A stretch of DNA of 64,000 nt. Origin: Diplonema papillatum (taxonomy: Eukaryota; Euglenozoa; Diplonemea; Diplonemida; Diplonemidae). A program made the translations under genes and the position numbers. The stretch spans positions 105,895 to 169,894 of the forward strand of contig JAPJBO010000485.1 in NCBI GenBank assembly GCA_030068145.1, in the 5' to 3' direction. Positions 48,667 to 64,000 of the stretch are shown here, one piece after another; the stretch's first letter is position 1; the number at the start of each line of letters is the position of its first letter. The notes under the pieces were generated by a model. That model searched no databases. It saw only the letters and a program-made list of their open reading frames with translations, and had not been told where the DNA came from.

Positions 48667-49711
48667 GCCACATTGTGGCTTATTTCGCCACAAATTTGGT
48701 CACAACATGTTGCGGCTATTGTGCTTTTTTGGTCCACCGTAGGCTAAAGCGGCCGTATTTCTGGTCGGAATCCCATTTTTCTTGGGGGGGGGGGCTTTGG
48801 ACCATCTCTTTTTGACCCTGCACAACATCTGTCTGGAAGTCGGTAAAAAGTCCTCACGTTATTCAAGTTGTAAAGCTTTTACCTCAGAACTAGAGTGATT
48901 TTGGAACGGCCCGTGCAATAACTGACCACGACTTCGCCGGTTCATCCCCGTGATTTTGGAACGGCCCGTGAAATAACTGACCACAACTTCGCCTGTTCAT
49001 CCCCGAAGGCCTTAGAAACGATGTCCCCGATCCAACTTGCCCACTCCTGAGACTGAGGCCAGCATCGTTTAGGAGGTCCGTCTGTTTTGCTGGTCGGAGT
49101 CGGACAGTCACGACGGACGGCCGGGGCACATATAGATCGGAACCACTTCTCCGAAAGTTTTCGTCCGTAGCAGCGTGCTTCTTTTTTTCGACTCCCAGAT
49201 AGGAGGAAGGCGCAAGCAGTTGGAAAGGAGCACATTTTCCCAACGCGCTGACTCGACGGAATATGAATGTTGAACACGGAAACACGACTCAGAGTTTCCC
49301 AGTGCAGTTTTTGTCAACGACCTCATGACGAATGACACCGCTGCGGTGCAGTAATGAGTCATCGACTGGTTCACGGCGTGACTGAAGATAAAACACCTTT
49401 GGTTGCTTGGTTTGCTGTGGACGACAACTTGCACCGGTGTTTGTTGTGTTTGGCGGGAGGGCGATTGGTAAGGGTTTTTGTGTGCGATCAAAGCTTGCGA
49501 ACCGTTAGGGTCCACAGAGCCTTCTAAAGCAGGGTCGAAAAAAGATGGTCCTGAAACCCGACAAAAATGGAATTCCGACACGTCAGTTTTGGCCAATTTT
49601 GGCCCTAGAATGGTAGACCAATAATTTCGAAAAAGTTAGCCGCGATACTATTGTCAATAGCCACAAAATGTTGTGGCCAAAGTTGCGGCTACTTTAGCCA
49701 TATATTGTGGC
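48667..49711. mobile_element. ~1.05-kb MITE-like insertion in tubulin unit 1
   Basis: Imperfect terminal inverted repeats of about 55 bp: the left has ttggtcacaacatgttgcgg then ctatt, and the right is the complement of ttggccacaacattttgtgg then ctatt. The corresponding interval in unit 2 lacks the segment: the alpha-to-beta spacing is 1901 bp here and 820 bp there. A 55-bp tandem duplication (48895 and 48950) lies inside. No transposase is visible. Confidence 0.75.
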
Positions 49712-49819
49712 TCGGTTGTGGCTACTGCTGTTGTTACGCTTCCTCCGTTATGCAAGCAAAGACTCCTGAACATGTGTCGTCGCACCCGTCGCATGCCCTA
49801 CTGAATGTCCGGGGGTTAA

Positions 49820-51292
<1,473 letters not shown>

Positions 51293-51469
51293 TTCCGAAG
51301 CTCACCTTTTGTTTTCATTCTTTTTTTCTTCTTTTTCTTCCAGCAAAAGCAAGGCACAACTGCTTCTGCTTTCGGGCGTCTGCCGTGTGTTCCAGCTCGT
51401 TGCTGACTAGCCAGCGGTGGTGCGCATGAGCAAATTACCCAGATGAGTAGGCAGACGACCTCTTTTGCA

Positions 51470-51950
51470 ATTTTTTTTTTACCAAACATGAAATGTTGGA
51501 GGAAATGAGAAGCTCGTCGCCGCAAACCGTGGCGTTTTCACTTGCGTCCTGAATCCAGCTTTACGTAAAAAACGATCAGGCACTGCGTTCAACGAAAATA
51601 CTCGAGGGACTGCCTTGTGCTCAGCACATTTACCTCCTTTGATCTATCGCAACTGGCAGTCTCCTCAAGCATTTCCTACAAAGCAGGTGCTTATACAAAA
51701 AATATATAAAACACCTAAATGTCTACCATGTTGTGGGGCACCCCGTCGAGAAAGAGCAAGTTCACGTATCAAGCGAGCTCGCTGCAGCTTTCGAGCGGGT
51801 GACAGGGAGCAAACCCCTGAGAGGGGTGAAGCTGTTGACGGGCGAGGCGACCGCGTTCAACGAAAACAACTCTCTCTTCACATCATCATCATCATCATTA
51901 GTTTTGTATCAGCCGCGGTTGTGCGAGTGACGAGCTCTTATTTTGTTCTT
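51470..51950. repeat. composite repeat C, copy between tubulin units
   Basis: C2 (51476-51600) runs in the same orientation as 8868-9000, followed by C1 inverted (51625-51705) and a shared tail (51850-51945; cagccgcggttgtgcgagtg). It is absent from the corresponding flank of the second beta gene, so it inserted or was lost after the duplication. Confidence 0.85.
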
Positions 51951-51954
51951 TCAT

Positions 51955-52245
51955 GCTTAACTGTCAGGCTCAGTCTGGCTTTCGTCTGACTCAGACGAGC
52001 GTCAGACGACGCCTTGTTTTTGTTTCCTTTCGCTTCGGTCCCTCCAGAATGTAACCCACCCATTACAAGTAGGTCATGCCCCAGACCTTCAGGTCCTATA
52101 GAATCCCACCATCCCCGTTCTTGTGCACGCCTGCGCAACCCTGAGCGCACTGTTGCAAGCCTCTTTATCTGAGTCGCACGAGCCAGTCGTTTCCTCGGTG
52201 TCCAGTTCTTTAGCCATACTTCAACGTTCTTTCATTCACGCGACT
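51955..52245. repeat. tubulin-unit 3' flank, duplicated
   Basis: Matches 56575-56850 ('ctgtcaggctcagtctgg', 'gagtcgcacgagccagtcg'). It marks the downstream part of the alpha-beta duplication unit. Confidence 0.85.
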
Positions 52246-56324
<4,079 letters not shown>

Positions 56325-56850
56325 TTCCAAGGCGCCGAGACGCGTCAGTTTTTGTTTCCATTCTTTGTTTGTTTGCTCCCGTTTTCACAGTTCTTTTTCT
56401 TCCCGGCAAAACTTGCAAACGCGCAACTTCTTCTTCTGAACGTCCGCCGTGCCTTCCAACTTGCGACTACATTGAAGTTTGCCAACATGAGTAGCCAGCG
56501 GTGACATGAGCAAGGTACCCTGGTAAGTAGGCAAAGCACCTCTTTTGCTGCCAAAAAAATTGAATTCTTGCATGCCACACTGTCAGGCTCAGTCTGGCCT
56601 TCGTCTGACTCAGACGAACGTCAGACAGCCGGCGTGTGCTGTCGGCCCAACCCATTGCTTCCTTTCGCTTTGGTCCCTCCCGGATGTAACCCACCCATTG
56701 CGAGTAGCTTATACCGCAGAAATTCCGGTCCTATAGAATCCCGCCATCCCCGTTCTTGTGCACGCCTGCGTCACCCTGAGCGCACTGCTGCAAACCTCTT
56801 TATCTGAGTCGCACGAGCCAGTCGTTTCCTCGGTGTACAGGTCTTTCTTT
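56325..56850. repeat. beta-tubulin 3' flank, unit 2
   Basis: Matches 51293-51475 plus 51955-52245 without the repeat C insertion, so the ancestral flank can be read here. Confidence 0.8.
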
Positions 56851-57677
56851 CTGAACAAAACAAAGCTACGCATTTCTTCCCTTCATGCGACCCTACGCGG
56901 CGAAATTTGAAGGAGGTAAAGGGCTACGAAAACCAGGAAGTTTTGAGTTTAGTACGGGGTATGAGCCCTGCACAATAAACTCTCGTACCCAGAAGAGGTC
57001 CGGAGCAGAGGGACAGGAAAGTCAGTAACAGTGGGCGCATGGGTGTGGGTTATCCACGCTTTGCATAAAAAAGTTGCGCGTCACTGTGGGATTCGAACCC
57101 AGCATCACCAAGGGCTAGGTTATGACGGCTTTGTTAGTTTGTTACCGAAAGTCGGCGGTTCCTTTCTCTGTTGACGCCCTTCACGGGGAACGGCTTTTCT
57201 GGGCCGTTAGACACATGTTAGAGTTTGGGAAAAGGATGATACGGGAAGATGAAGTTGGCTGTGAGAGCGTCCTGTAAACTGATCCTCCACAGGGATGCCA
57301 AGGTAGGTCACGTACATGAAGGTAACCTGCCAAGGTGTCTTTGTCATAGGATTCTACGACTTTTGGAAGGCATTCTTTTCAGCGGATGTTTTGCTGAGCA
57401 AGGGGGCCGCTATGCTAACGTTGGCATGACTTACTAAGCGTACAAATACGTAATCCCCTTATGGTGGCGGGCGGGTCCGTCGGGTGGTGCAAATGCTGTA
57501 GATCAGAAGAACGTGCAGGAGTGAATGCGCGTCACCATTAGTACCTGACTGCAGCTTGCATGATCGCTGTCTGTCCGAGACCGTCGTAGGTTTGCACCGC
57601 GAGAACTGGGCCGTTGATGCTAACGTCTCGCAAATCATCGGTTAGTGCACTGAATGCTCGCTGGGCACTAATGACGA
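56851..57677. other. no gene recognised
   Basis: A tRNA-T-arm-like ggttcgaatccc on the - strand near 57085 lacks a matching acceptor or D arm. Short open frames only. Confidence 0.4.
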
Positions 57678-58441
57678 GTGAACCTTGCAGGACCTCTGCG
57701 AGTCGACCGCCACAGCTGGTATGGCAATCTGACGCTGGATCATCGTTCTACAAAGGATGCGCGTCTCTTGCTCGCTCTGCAAGGCTCTGCTCTTTCAACG
57801 AGAATGATAATTGTTCCTGATGCTTTGATGGACTACAACAGTTATCTTTATTTTGCCGCACCTGTTTTCGAAGAAGATGATCGATTCTTGGTAGGTGGAA
57901 AAGAGCAGAGAGGACCGAGAAACATAGACAAGCATCCTGGGCAGTGCACCCCGCACGTCCAATACCTGGACGTCTATGCCTTTTGCCGCTTCAAGTCACA
58001 GTTCCCAGCGTATCTGGACAAGCTGAAGGATGAACACCGAGCGAAGGTAGAGGCACATGCAAAAATCACCAGAAACGGGGGGCCACAACAGAAGAACTAA
58101 AACTGGGAGCCCCGTGGTATCGCTGGGCCATGACGACCGCGATCCAGAAGACATGGGCCGACTCAGTTGAGAACGAGACAAAGGAAGTGATGGCCGAGAG
58201 ACTGGCTCTCCTTGGCTATGTGCTGCCTGTGGACGGTAGTTGCGATAGTGCTGTTTCCGTCAAGGTGTATCCCAGTCTCGAATTTGACTTTGGAAAGTGC
58301 AAGCAGGAAGTGAGAAGTTTGGATACCGGAAAAACGCCATGTACAACGACAGTAACCCTACCGTTGGACAATTGTCACCCAAGATGTATACTGCATACCA
58401 CCTGCATCACAGGGTCAACTATACCAACCCGTTGTTGGTAG
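57678..58441 (+). pseudogene. unrecognised coding region with G-run frameshift
   Basis: Frame 3 from about 57678 reads convincingly (IIVPDALMDYNSYLYF, FCRFKSQFPAYLDKLKDEHR) to the six-G run at 58077-58082. There the frame closes shortly after, while frame 2 continues with ATTEELKLGAPWYRWAM, WADSVENETKEVMAERLALL and CDSAVSVKVYPSLEFDF to 58441. The two halves look like one protein broken by one inserted or deleted G: a real frameshift, a sequencing error or a programmed shift. I do not recognise the family. The first methionine is uncertain. It lies between the tubulin array and the second transposon-like unit. Confidence 0.45.
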
Positions 58442-59551
58442 GTTGACACAGCATTGCGTCTGTGACATGGCCGCCCGCGATGAGTATGATGACTCACGAC
58501 ACACACAGCGGTGCCAAAACATTCACATGGGAAGACACGTTCGAGGGGAGTCCCGGAGTCCACCATTCCTTGTAGGGGGACGTCCTTGTCGGTACCGGGG
58601 GACAAACTGGTAAACTTCGCGGCGGAACGTCGAAGCGACTCGCTTCGTGAACTGCGCGTTGAGCTCTCCGTGCACACCCGCTGGAATGAAGATTTCAGGC
58701 TTCGCGGTGGATTTCGCCACGTCCCATGGTCGTCTGGTTCTCGTAGGGGCTTGTCCTGCTCTTTGCGGTCCCTTGCACTTCTGTCATGTTCAGCCTATGG
58801 GCTTCGATATCGTATATCTTGTCGGTTTGACAGCAAGTGGATTTGCAAATGACACATAGGCGATTGTGAAGGTGGCCGAGATGGGGGTAACGATGAGCGG
58901 TTTGCCACCAAAAATTTCCGTATGGTCCAAAACGCAAGAAGAAGCTTTGCCAAGAAGCGTTGGATAAAGAGCACGGGAAGCCCGACTTTTTTGTAGCCTT
59001 CAATGGGAAAGGTTTGGGAGGAGATCAAAAAAAAGCCTGCGACCCAAAAATCGGTGGACCGACCTGATCTAGTTACCCGTGTCAAGGCTTCGATCACGGG
59101 TGTGGCTGAAACGAGCCATTGCCCAGCGCCCGTGGTTAGAGTTGAGGGACTTGGGGGTGCATTGCCGAGCTTGCTGTGAGATGGACGCGCGTCAAGGCCG
59201 AAGCTCAGTCCTCCCAGGGGGGGGGGGGGGGGGGAGGGGGGGGGGGCAGTGCTGATACTAAGCCTGAGACCCAAAACGAAGTTGCTAACCCTGGGTGGGG
59301 GTGGGTACCCCCCCCCCTACCCCCCCCCCCCCCCTCCTGGTGCAACCCACTGTGGACCTACTGTGGGACCCACCTTAGCTGAATTCTCTAAGGTGAAATG
59401 GTGGAAAAAGTGGGTCAAAATTCTTTTTTTTCGAGTGCTTTTTTGGGAGGATTTGGGCCAAAAAAAAATTTTTTTTTCTTGGTCGCTGCTGAGGAAACCA
59501 CCTTAGAGCGGTCACCACCCTGCTGCACACAGGCCCTGCAGGAGGGGGGGG
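58442..59551. other. no gene recognised; G and C homopolymers
   Basis: Contains G-runs at 59217-59246 and C-runs at 59309-59334. Short open segments (58647-58859, 58960-59170) look protein-like but have no family motif. Confidence 0.4.
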
Positions 59552-62500
59552 CAAGGGTACCTGTAACTCCAGGGTCTCCAGGGCCCGGGCCCCGGGCCCC
59601 GGGCCCCGGGTTAGCGCTAGGGTCCAGATAGGGTCCAGGCCCACGGTGCTCACGCCATCCAAGGGTGGAATCTTCCGTATTGCAGATTCCCACAACAAGC
59701 GGAGAGAAAAACGAGAAGAAAACACGAAATAAACTTGATAAATCTTGATAAAAACGCACACAGTCAGGTGCTATCAGCCAATTTTCCTTCGCTTGGGAAT
59801 AGGCCCCGTCGGTTTGTCCTCTTCTTCCTCCTCTTCGTCTTCTTCGTCTTCTTCATCTTCTTCGTCATCTTCTTCTTCTTCTTCTTCTTCTTCTTCTTCG
59901 TCTTCGTCTTCGTCTTCCTCTTCCCCATTCTCATTCTCATCCGTATCACCTTCTTCCTCTTCCTCCTGGTCATCTGAATCTGCAACCTCTTTTGCTACCC
60001 CTCTGGCAGCTGTCATCTTCTTCTCCAGCACTTCGAACACGGACACACCTTTTTTGGTGCTTGTGTCTCGCTTCCTCAATAAGCGGCGGGTTTTGAGCGA
60101 CAGCCAGATGGTGGAACAGAGGGTAATGAAACCCTCTGCGGCGTCCACCCTCGGGCCCATGTCCCGTATCATAAGTTCCGCTGAGAGGGTTTTCACGTCG
60201 ACCTGCGTGCGCTTCAGGGTGGCGTAGCGCAGCCGGGCATACAGCCTTTCAGCCTTGTTGGAGCTACAAGAACTGAAAATGAGGGCGTACTCCAGTGCCT
60301 TGCGAACCCGGCCCTTCACCTTGTCCAGCACCACAAACCAACCGCCCCACCCCATCCCCAGCTTTCTCACCTCTGTCTTGGCGATTAGCCACTGTTCTTT
60401 CGTGAACTCTGCCGATTCCTTTTCAAGGCCCGCCTCCTGCATCCCCAGTGTTTCCATCACCACCTCGAGGTCATCGTCGGCGTATTCGGCGAGATCCTCG
60501 TCAGACAGGCACGTTATCTTGTACACGTTCATCATGCGCAGGAGAGCTGTCTCCACAGCACCGTAGTGGCGAAGGTTTGCCAAGCACTCAATGGCCAGAT
60601 CGGTAGCGCGGCGCCGCATGCTTCCCGGTACCTGCTTGTTTTGCAGCTCTTCTAGTTCGGTGATTGCTTCGCCCACCGAAAAGTCGAAATGCAACAAAAT
60701 TGCATGTTCCCCCTGTGCGACGAGGCTCGGTTTCTGGGCAATTGAAAACAACTCGCCAAAGAACAAGAGGTCTCCGGGGACGTCATCTGCTTGGACCAAC
60801 TTTTTCAGCTTTTGACGGGTCTTAGGCACGGAGTCTTGCGTTGATTCGTTGCTGTCTACTGCCTTCTTGTCAGCACGCACCTTCTTCCACGAAGATCCTG
60901 TCTCGATATGTGATTTCCACATCATCCACATCCTTGCAGCACGTACCAGCGACGTCCGCACCTTCGCCTGCCAGCGGATGCGATAAGAGAGGGAAGGGCG
61001 CAGCACAAGTTTCCTCTGTTTGCCGACGGTGGTGAACTTGGATTTGCTGTCTGTTTCAAGCTCGCGGAACAGCACTTTCGACTGCAGATAAACACGGTCG
61101 ATGGAGCGAATCCCCTGGATGAGGGTGGCCAGCGCGGGGATCTTACTAACCGGCTTCAGCGCGTTCTGCAAGCGGTGTGCTTGGTCGGGGAAGTGTGGCT
61201 GCAATGTGCGGGTCCTGAGATGCATTCTTCCGACAAGCCCACGAGTTTTGCCCGTGATCGTCCCGCAGCTGTCCGCGATGACCCCGCCAACACGCTCTTC
61301 AGGGAGATCGACAGTGAGGAGCATTGCTTTCATCTGCTCGTGCAGTGCATCACCGTCTGCCGACACCAACACATTGTCCGTCATCCTGACGAACCGTTCG
61401 ACACAGCGGAGGGTGGCTTTGGGGGACGGGCGATGGAGGTACCGCAAGAGGAACACATTCACGTCTTGGTTGACATTCCTCAGGGAGGTTCCGTCTGTCA
61501 CCATCCCGATGGAACTCACGCTCTTGAGCTCCTTCTTCACGCGTTCTTGCAGAGCACCGGCCCACACGTGCACCATCTCTCCAACATGCCTGGCGCACGC
61601 ATATTTCTTGGGTATGCTCCCGCGAAGTCCTGCTATCGTAGCTGCAACCGTCGTGTGTTCCGTCCCGTGCATGATACCTGCGTACATCACGCAATGCAGG
61701 CGCGAGAAGAGGTCGACCTTCTCTTTCGGTGGCGGGACGATCTTCGGAGGCGGAGTTGCGGCGTTGGAGGTGGCGGCGGCAACAGCAGCCTGGTGGAAAC
61801 CCGAACTTGACAGATGTTTGTTCTGGGCTCTGCGGATGTTGTTGTTGTCGGCAACACGGTACTCAATCCAGGTGTTTTTTGATGCTTGGGCGTGTTTGCG
61901 CTTCACACCTGTCGTCACTGCTTTCGCGCACGCCTTGCAGCCCCAACCTGTGGCCTTCTTCTCGAATAGCGCCTTCGGATCTTCAGGAGTGGCTTTCGGC
62001 TGAGGGGCGTTTACCTCACTACCCTGGCACGTAAACGTGATGCGCCCATCCTTTGCACCCAACATCACCATCTGTCGGCCATGCTCCGGATTGCGGATGA
62101 CGATAATGCAGAAGAAGTGCCCCATCTTTTGCATGCCGATTGGGGGGAGAAAGACGATGTACACCCCTTCGCAGAGAGACGTGCGTTGGAACTCCGGCGG
62201 AGTAACCAACCGAACGAGCGATGAGAGAGTGTCGCAGCAGAACCGGTTCACTTCGAGGTTGGTCAGCGGAGGGGGGCTCTCGGAACGACGAAGGCACATG
62301 TGGATGTTCAACCAGCGGTAGTCTTTCATTCCGAAGTTCTCGGCGTCGGTGGTAACCCAGAAGGCGGCGATGTCTTTAAGGGTAGGGCAAACCACCAGCC
62401 GCGCTTTCTCCCGAACCCACTTGGCAGCCACCATGAGGGATATGTACCCGCAGGTCGTCGCCATACCTTGCTCATCAGACACCACGTACCGCGTGTCGTC

Positions 62501-63044
62501 CTTCTTCGCGGTTCTGGAGGCATGTCTCTCACATGCCAGCTTCCTTGTTGTCAAGTACGACCAAGCAAAATCGAGCACGAAAAACGCAAACGCAGACATT
62601 GTTATTGGGATTTACTTAAAATGTTTGTATACTCCTGCGGGTTTGGGACGTCTTTAACTGACGGTGTCCAATCCGTAATGGAACCGGCCGAAAGAGCCAG
62701 ATTTGATTCGTTTTTGATTGTTCGTTTCCTCAGACAGCTGTTCTTCAGTAGTAGTAGTAGTAGTTTGAACTTTATATGCAGTAACAATCTGTGGTAATGA
62801 AGTGCACAAGCCGCTACCGACTACCTCTTGGCGCGTCGCGCCGTGCTTGGGTTGTTAAAAAAATAATCCAAGGACGTTTTTGAACGCTTTGGAATCCGTT
62901 GAGCTCAAGGACAGTCTGGGGCCCTGGAATGGAATAGTAAACGAATTGCATCTTGTACCAGAGAGTCTTTCCTTTGGTAATCGTTCAGGGCCAACAAAAC
63001 TGGAAAATTTCCAGGGCCCGGGCCCCGAGTTACAGGTACCCTTG
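59552..63044 (-). mobile_element. hAT-like transposon unit with 17-bp inverted repeats
   Basis: caagggtacctgtaact (59552-59568) and its perfect reverse complement (63028-63044) flank the 941-codon transposase-like ORF. Just inside both repeats lies a palindromic gggcccgggccc block, and just outside both lies a G-run. True ends and target duplications could not be fixed, because the homopolymers obscure them. Confidence 0.6.
59774..62599 (-). CDS. hAT-like transposase with N-terminal papain-like domain
   Basis: A 941-residue protein from an ATG at 62599. Residues 1-170 match the C-terminal domain of the protein at 11231-15451: FAFF..DFAWSYL, SDEQGMATTCGY (Q44, C50), PPLTNLEV and GHFF (H161). 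A basic, cysteine-containing linker with WGCKACAK follows. Residues about 365-480 resemble the hAT/DUF4371 catalytic fold: MVTDGTSLRN (D369), GGVIADSCGTITG (D443), then AHRLQNALK. A region near 780-815 (CSSNKAERLYARLRYATLK) resembles the hAT dimerisation segment. The C-terminus is a roughly 60-residue Glu/Asp tract ending in PKRRKIG, a likely nuclear signal. The frame is intact, so the element may be recently active. hAT assignment is by motif only. Confidence 0.7.
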   Translation of the reverse strand: MSAFAFFVLDFAWSYLTTRKLACERHASRTAKKDDTRYVVSDEQGMATTCGYISLMVAAKWVREKARLVVCPTLKDIAAFWVTTDAENFGMKDYRWLNIHMCLRRSESPPPLTNLEVNRFCCDTLSSLVRLVTPPEFQRTSLCEGVYIVFLPPIGMQKMGHFFCIIVIRNPEHGRQMVMLGAKDGRITFTCQGSEVNAPQPKATPEDPKALFEKKATGWGCKACAKAVTTGVKRKHAQASKNTWIEYRVADNNNIRRAQNKHLSSSGFHQAAVAAATSNAATPPPKIVPPPKEKVDLFSRLHCVMYAGIMHGTEHTTVAATIAGLRGSIPKKYACARHVGEMVHVWAGALQERVKKELKSVSSIGMVTDGTSLRNVNQDVNVFLLRYLHRPSPKATLRCVERFVRMTDNVLVSADGDALHEQMKAMLLTVDLPEERVGGVIADSCGTITGKTRGLVGRMHLRTRTLQPHFPDQAHRLQNALKPVSKIPALATLIQGIRSIDRVYLQSKVLFRELETDSKSKFTTVGKQRKLVLRPSLSYRIRWQAKVRTSLVRAARMWMMWKSHIETGSSWKKVRADKKAVDSNESTQDSVPKTRQKLKKLVQADDVPGDLLFFGELFSIAQKPSLVAQGEHAILLHFDFSVGEAITELEELQNKQVPGSMRRRATDLAIECLANLRHYGAVETALLRMMNVYKITCLSDEDLAEYADDDLEVVMETLGMQEAGLEKESAEFTKEQWLIAKTEVRKLGMGWGGWFVVLDKVKGRVRKALEYALIFSSCSSNKAERLYARLRYATLKRTQVDVKTLSAELMIRDMGPRVDAAEGFITLCSTIWLSLKTRRLLRKRDTSTKKGVSVFEVLEKKMTAARGVAKEVADSDDQEEEEEGDTDENENGEEEDEDEDEEEEEEEEEEDDEEDEEDEEDEEEEEEDKPTGPIPKRRKIG

Positions 63045-63099
63045 GGGGGGGGGGGGGGGGGGGGGGGGGGGTCGAAAAGGTAGGTTCTTTTTTTGCGGC

Positions 63100-64000
63100 T
63101 CAAAATGGTGACATTTTCAGCCTGTAGACTTAACGGCAGTTTAAGGCTAAAAAAACATGCAACCCGCCTCAGAAATGCCCGGAAACGTGTTTTTGGGGAA
63201 AGTTTCATGGAAAATGGCCCAGGGGGGGGTGTATTAGTTGATGGTTTTAGGGTGGACACCGTTTGGTACCGGCTAGCTGCCTGTGTGTGTGCTTCACTGT
63301 TCATACCATGCAAAGATGAGGCTACAATCACGTGCAGGCAGCCACAAATGGAAGCAACAAAAGGGCAAACGACACCCAGGAGGAAGGCAGCTATGAACGT
63401 TGCTCGTCTGGATGGTTAACAACGTCCCAAAAGGTTCTCTGGGTCTTGCGCAAGCTGAGGTGTTGTTGACACCGCAGGCAGCAGCTCTTCCCCGAACTTC
63501 TGCTGGGGCGATATTCACAAAGTTCGATGTCTTTCCGAGAAAAACAATGAGATGCTCTCATCCGTAGTGGGATTTTCCAGATCCCAACGTTTTTGTTGAA
63601 GCGGATGCACGCGACAGTGTCTTTTATTCAAGTTCGCCTTTCGTACACCACCCCGAAAGGGTCGCATTGCACACGCACGGAAGACAATACTGGTCACCGG
63701 GGTGTATCTGGTACCTAACCCCAACGCACGTTGAGCTTGAACAAAAATAGAAAACTGGACTTGAACGAAAAGGTTCGGCGGTGGATTCATAGGGCTGCCA
63801 CGACATAGCAGCTCAGGGCAGGGTATCTGCAGCTTGCGGTAGCACGCTACACGACACAGGCCACTACGAAAGCTGGCGCTGACGTCAAGGACTCGAGGGG
63901 GCGGCACGTTACGAAGCCGTACCTCATTGAGTCGCTTGTCGATGCCTCCTACGAAGCCCCACCATCCCCAACTCTCAGGAAAGTCTTTTGAGTAAAAATA
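63100..64000. other. no gene recognised
   Basis: Beyond the G-run at 63042-63070 I find no repeats shared with the rest of the window and no protein motif. Several short frames on both strands are unsupported. Confidence 0.4.

Noticed and set aside
57073..57145. tRNA gene on the - strand suggested by ggttcgaatccc
   Set aside because: No A box at the right distance, unpaired acceptor ends and a T-stem mismatch.
59217..59340. Long G-runs and C-runs as a regulatory quadruplex
   Set aside because: They may be slippage products or assembly artefacts; nothing links them to a gene start.

Overview
The window is nuclear DNA of a unicellular eukaryote that I cannot name. The evidence is tubulin genes, split genes with GT-AG introns of up to 9 kb, abundant satellites and microsatellites, and several families of DNA transposon. 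Alternating alpha/beta tubulin genes recall kinetoplastids, but the long introns rule out a trypanosomatid. Recognisable host genes all lie on the + strand; the two large transposase-like ORFs lie on the - strand.

Layout. 1-7.8 kb: repeats plus a small zinc-ribbon gene (2211-2678) with two decayed partial copies. 7.86-21.3 kb: a three-RRM ELAV/UBP-like RNA-binding protein gene. I rebuilt it from three exons with matching phases; its 9.1-kb first intron holds a complete 6.06-kb DNA transposon in antisense. 24.6-41.1 kb: a RAD51C homologue of four exons. Their summed length is exactly 410 codons, and the Walker A codon is split across intron 1. Upstream lies an array of 140-bp units, each carrying a copy of the RAD51C start codon. 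Intron 1 begins inside a 750-bp (GT)n tract. Intron 2 holds a 3.77-kb, 41-bp satellite built on a 14-bp palindrome. 41.6-44.7 kb: a membrane-anchored JmjC oxygenase gene preceded by three truncated copies of its own 5' end. 46.7-56.3 kb: an alpha-beta-alpha-beta tubulin array, almost identical in the coding parts and in blocks of flank, with a MITE-like insertion in only one unit. 57.7-58.4 kb: an unrecognised coding region with a homopolymer frameshift. 59.5-63.1 kb: a second transposon-like unit, hAT-like.

The most novel signal is a domain shared by the two otherwise unrelated transposase-like proteins. It lies at the C-terminus of the 11231-15451 protein and the N-terminus of the 59774-62599 protein. 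It has an FAFF..WSYL block, SD(N/E)Q-x5-CGY, a PLTN-EV block and GHFF, with Cys-to-His spacing of 107 and 111 residues. The Q-x5-C...H order is that of papain-like cysteine peptidases, so this may be a protease module acquired by two transposon classes. A second theme is local amplification of gene 5' ends (RAD51C, JmjC) and of gene fragments (zinc ribbon), which leaves decoy start codons beside the working genes.

Splice sites were inferred by eye from protein homology, GT/AG boundaries and phase; no transcript data were available. Transposon family names are inferences from motifs.
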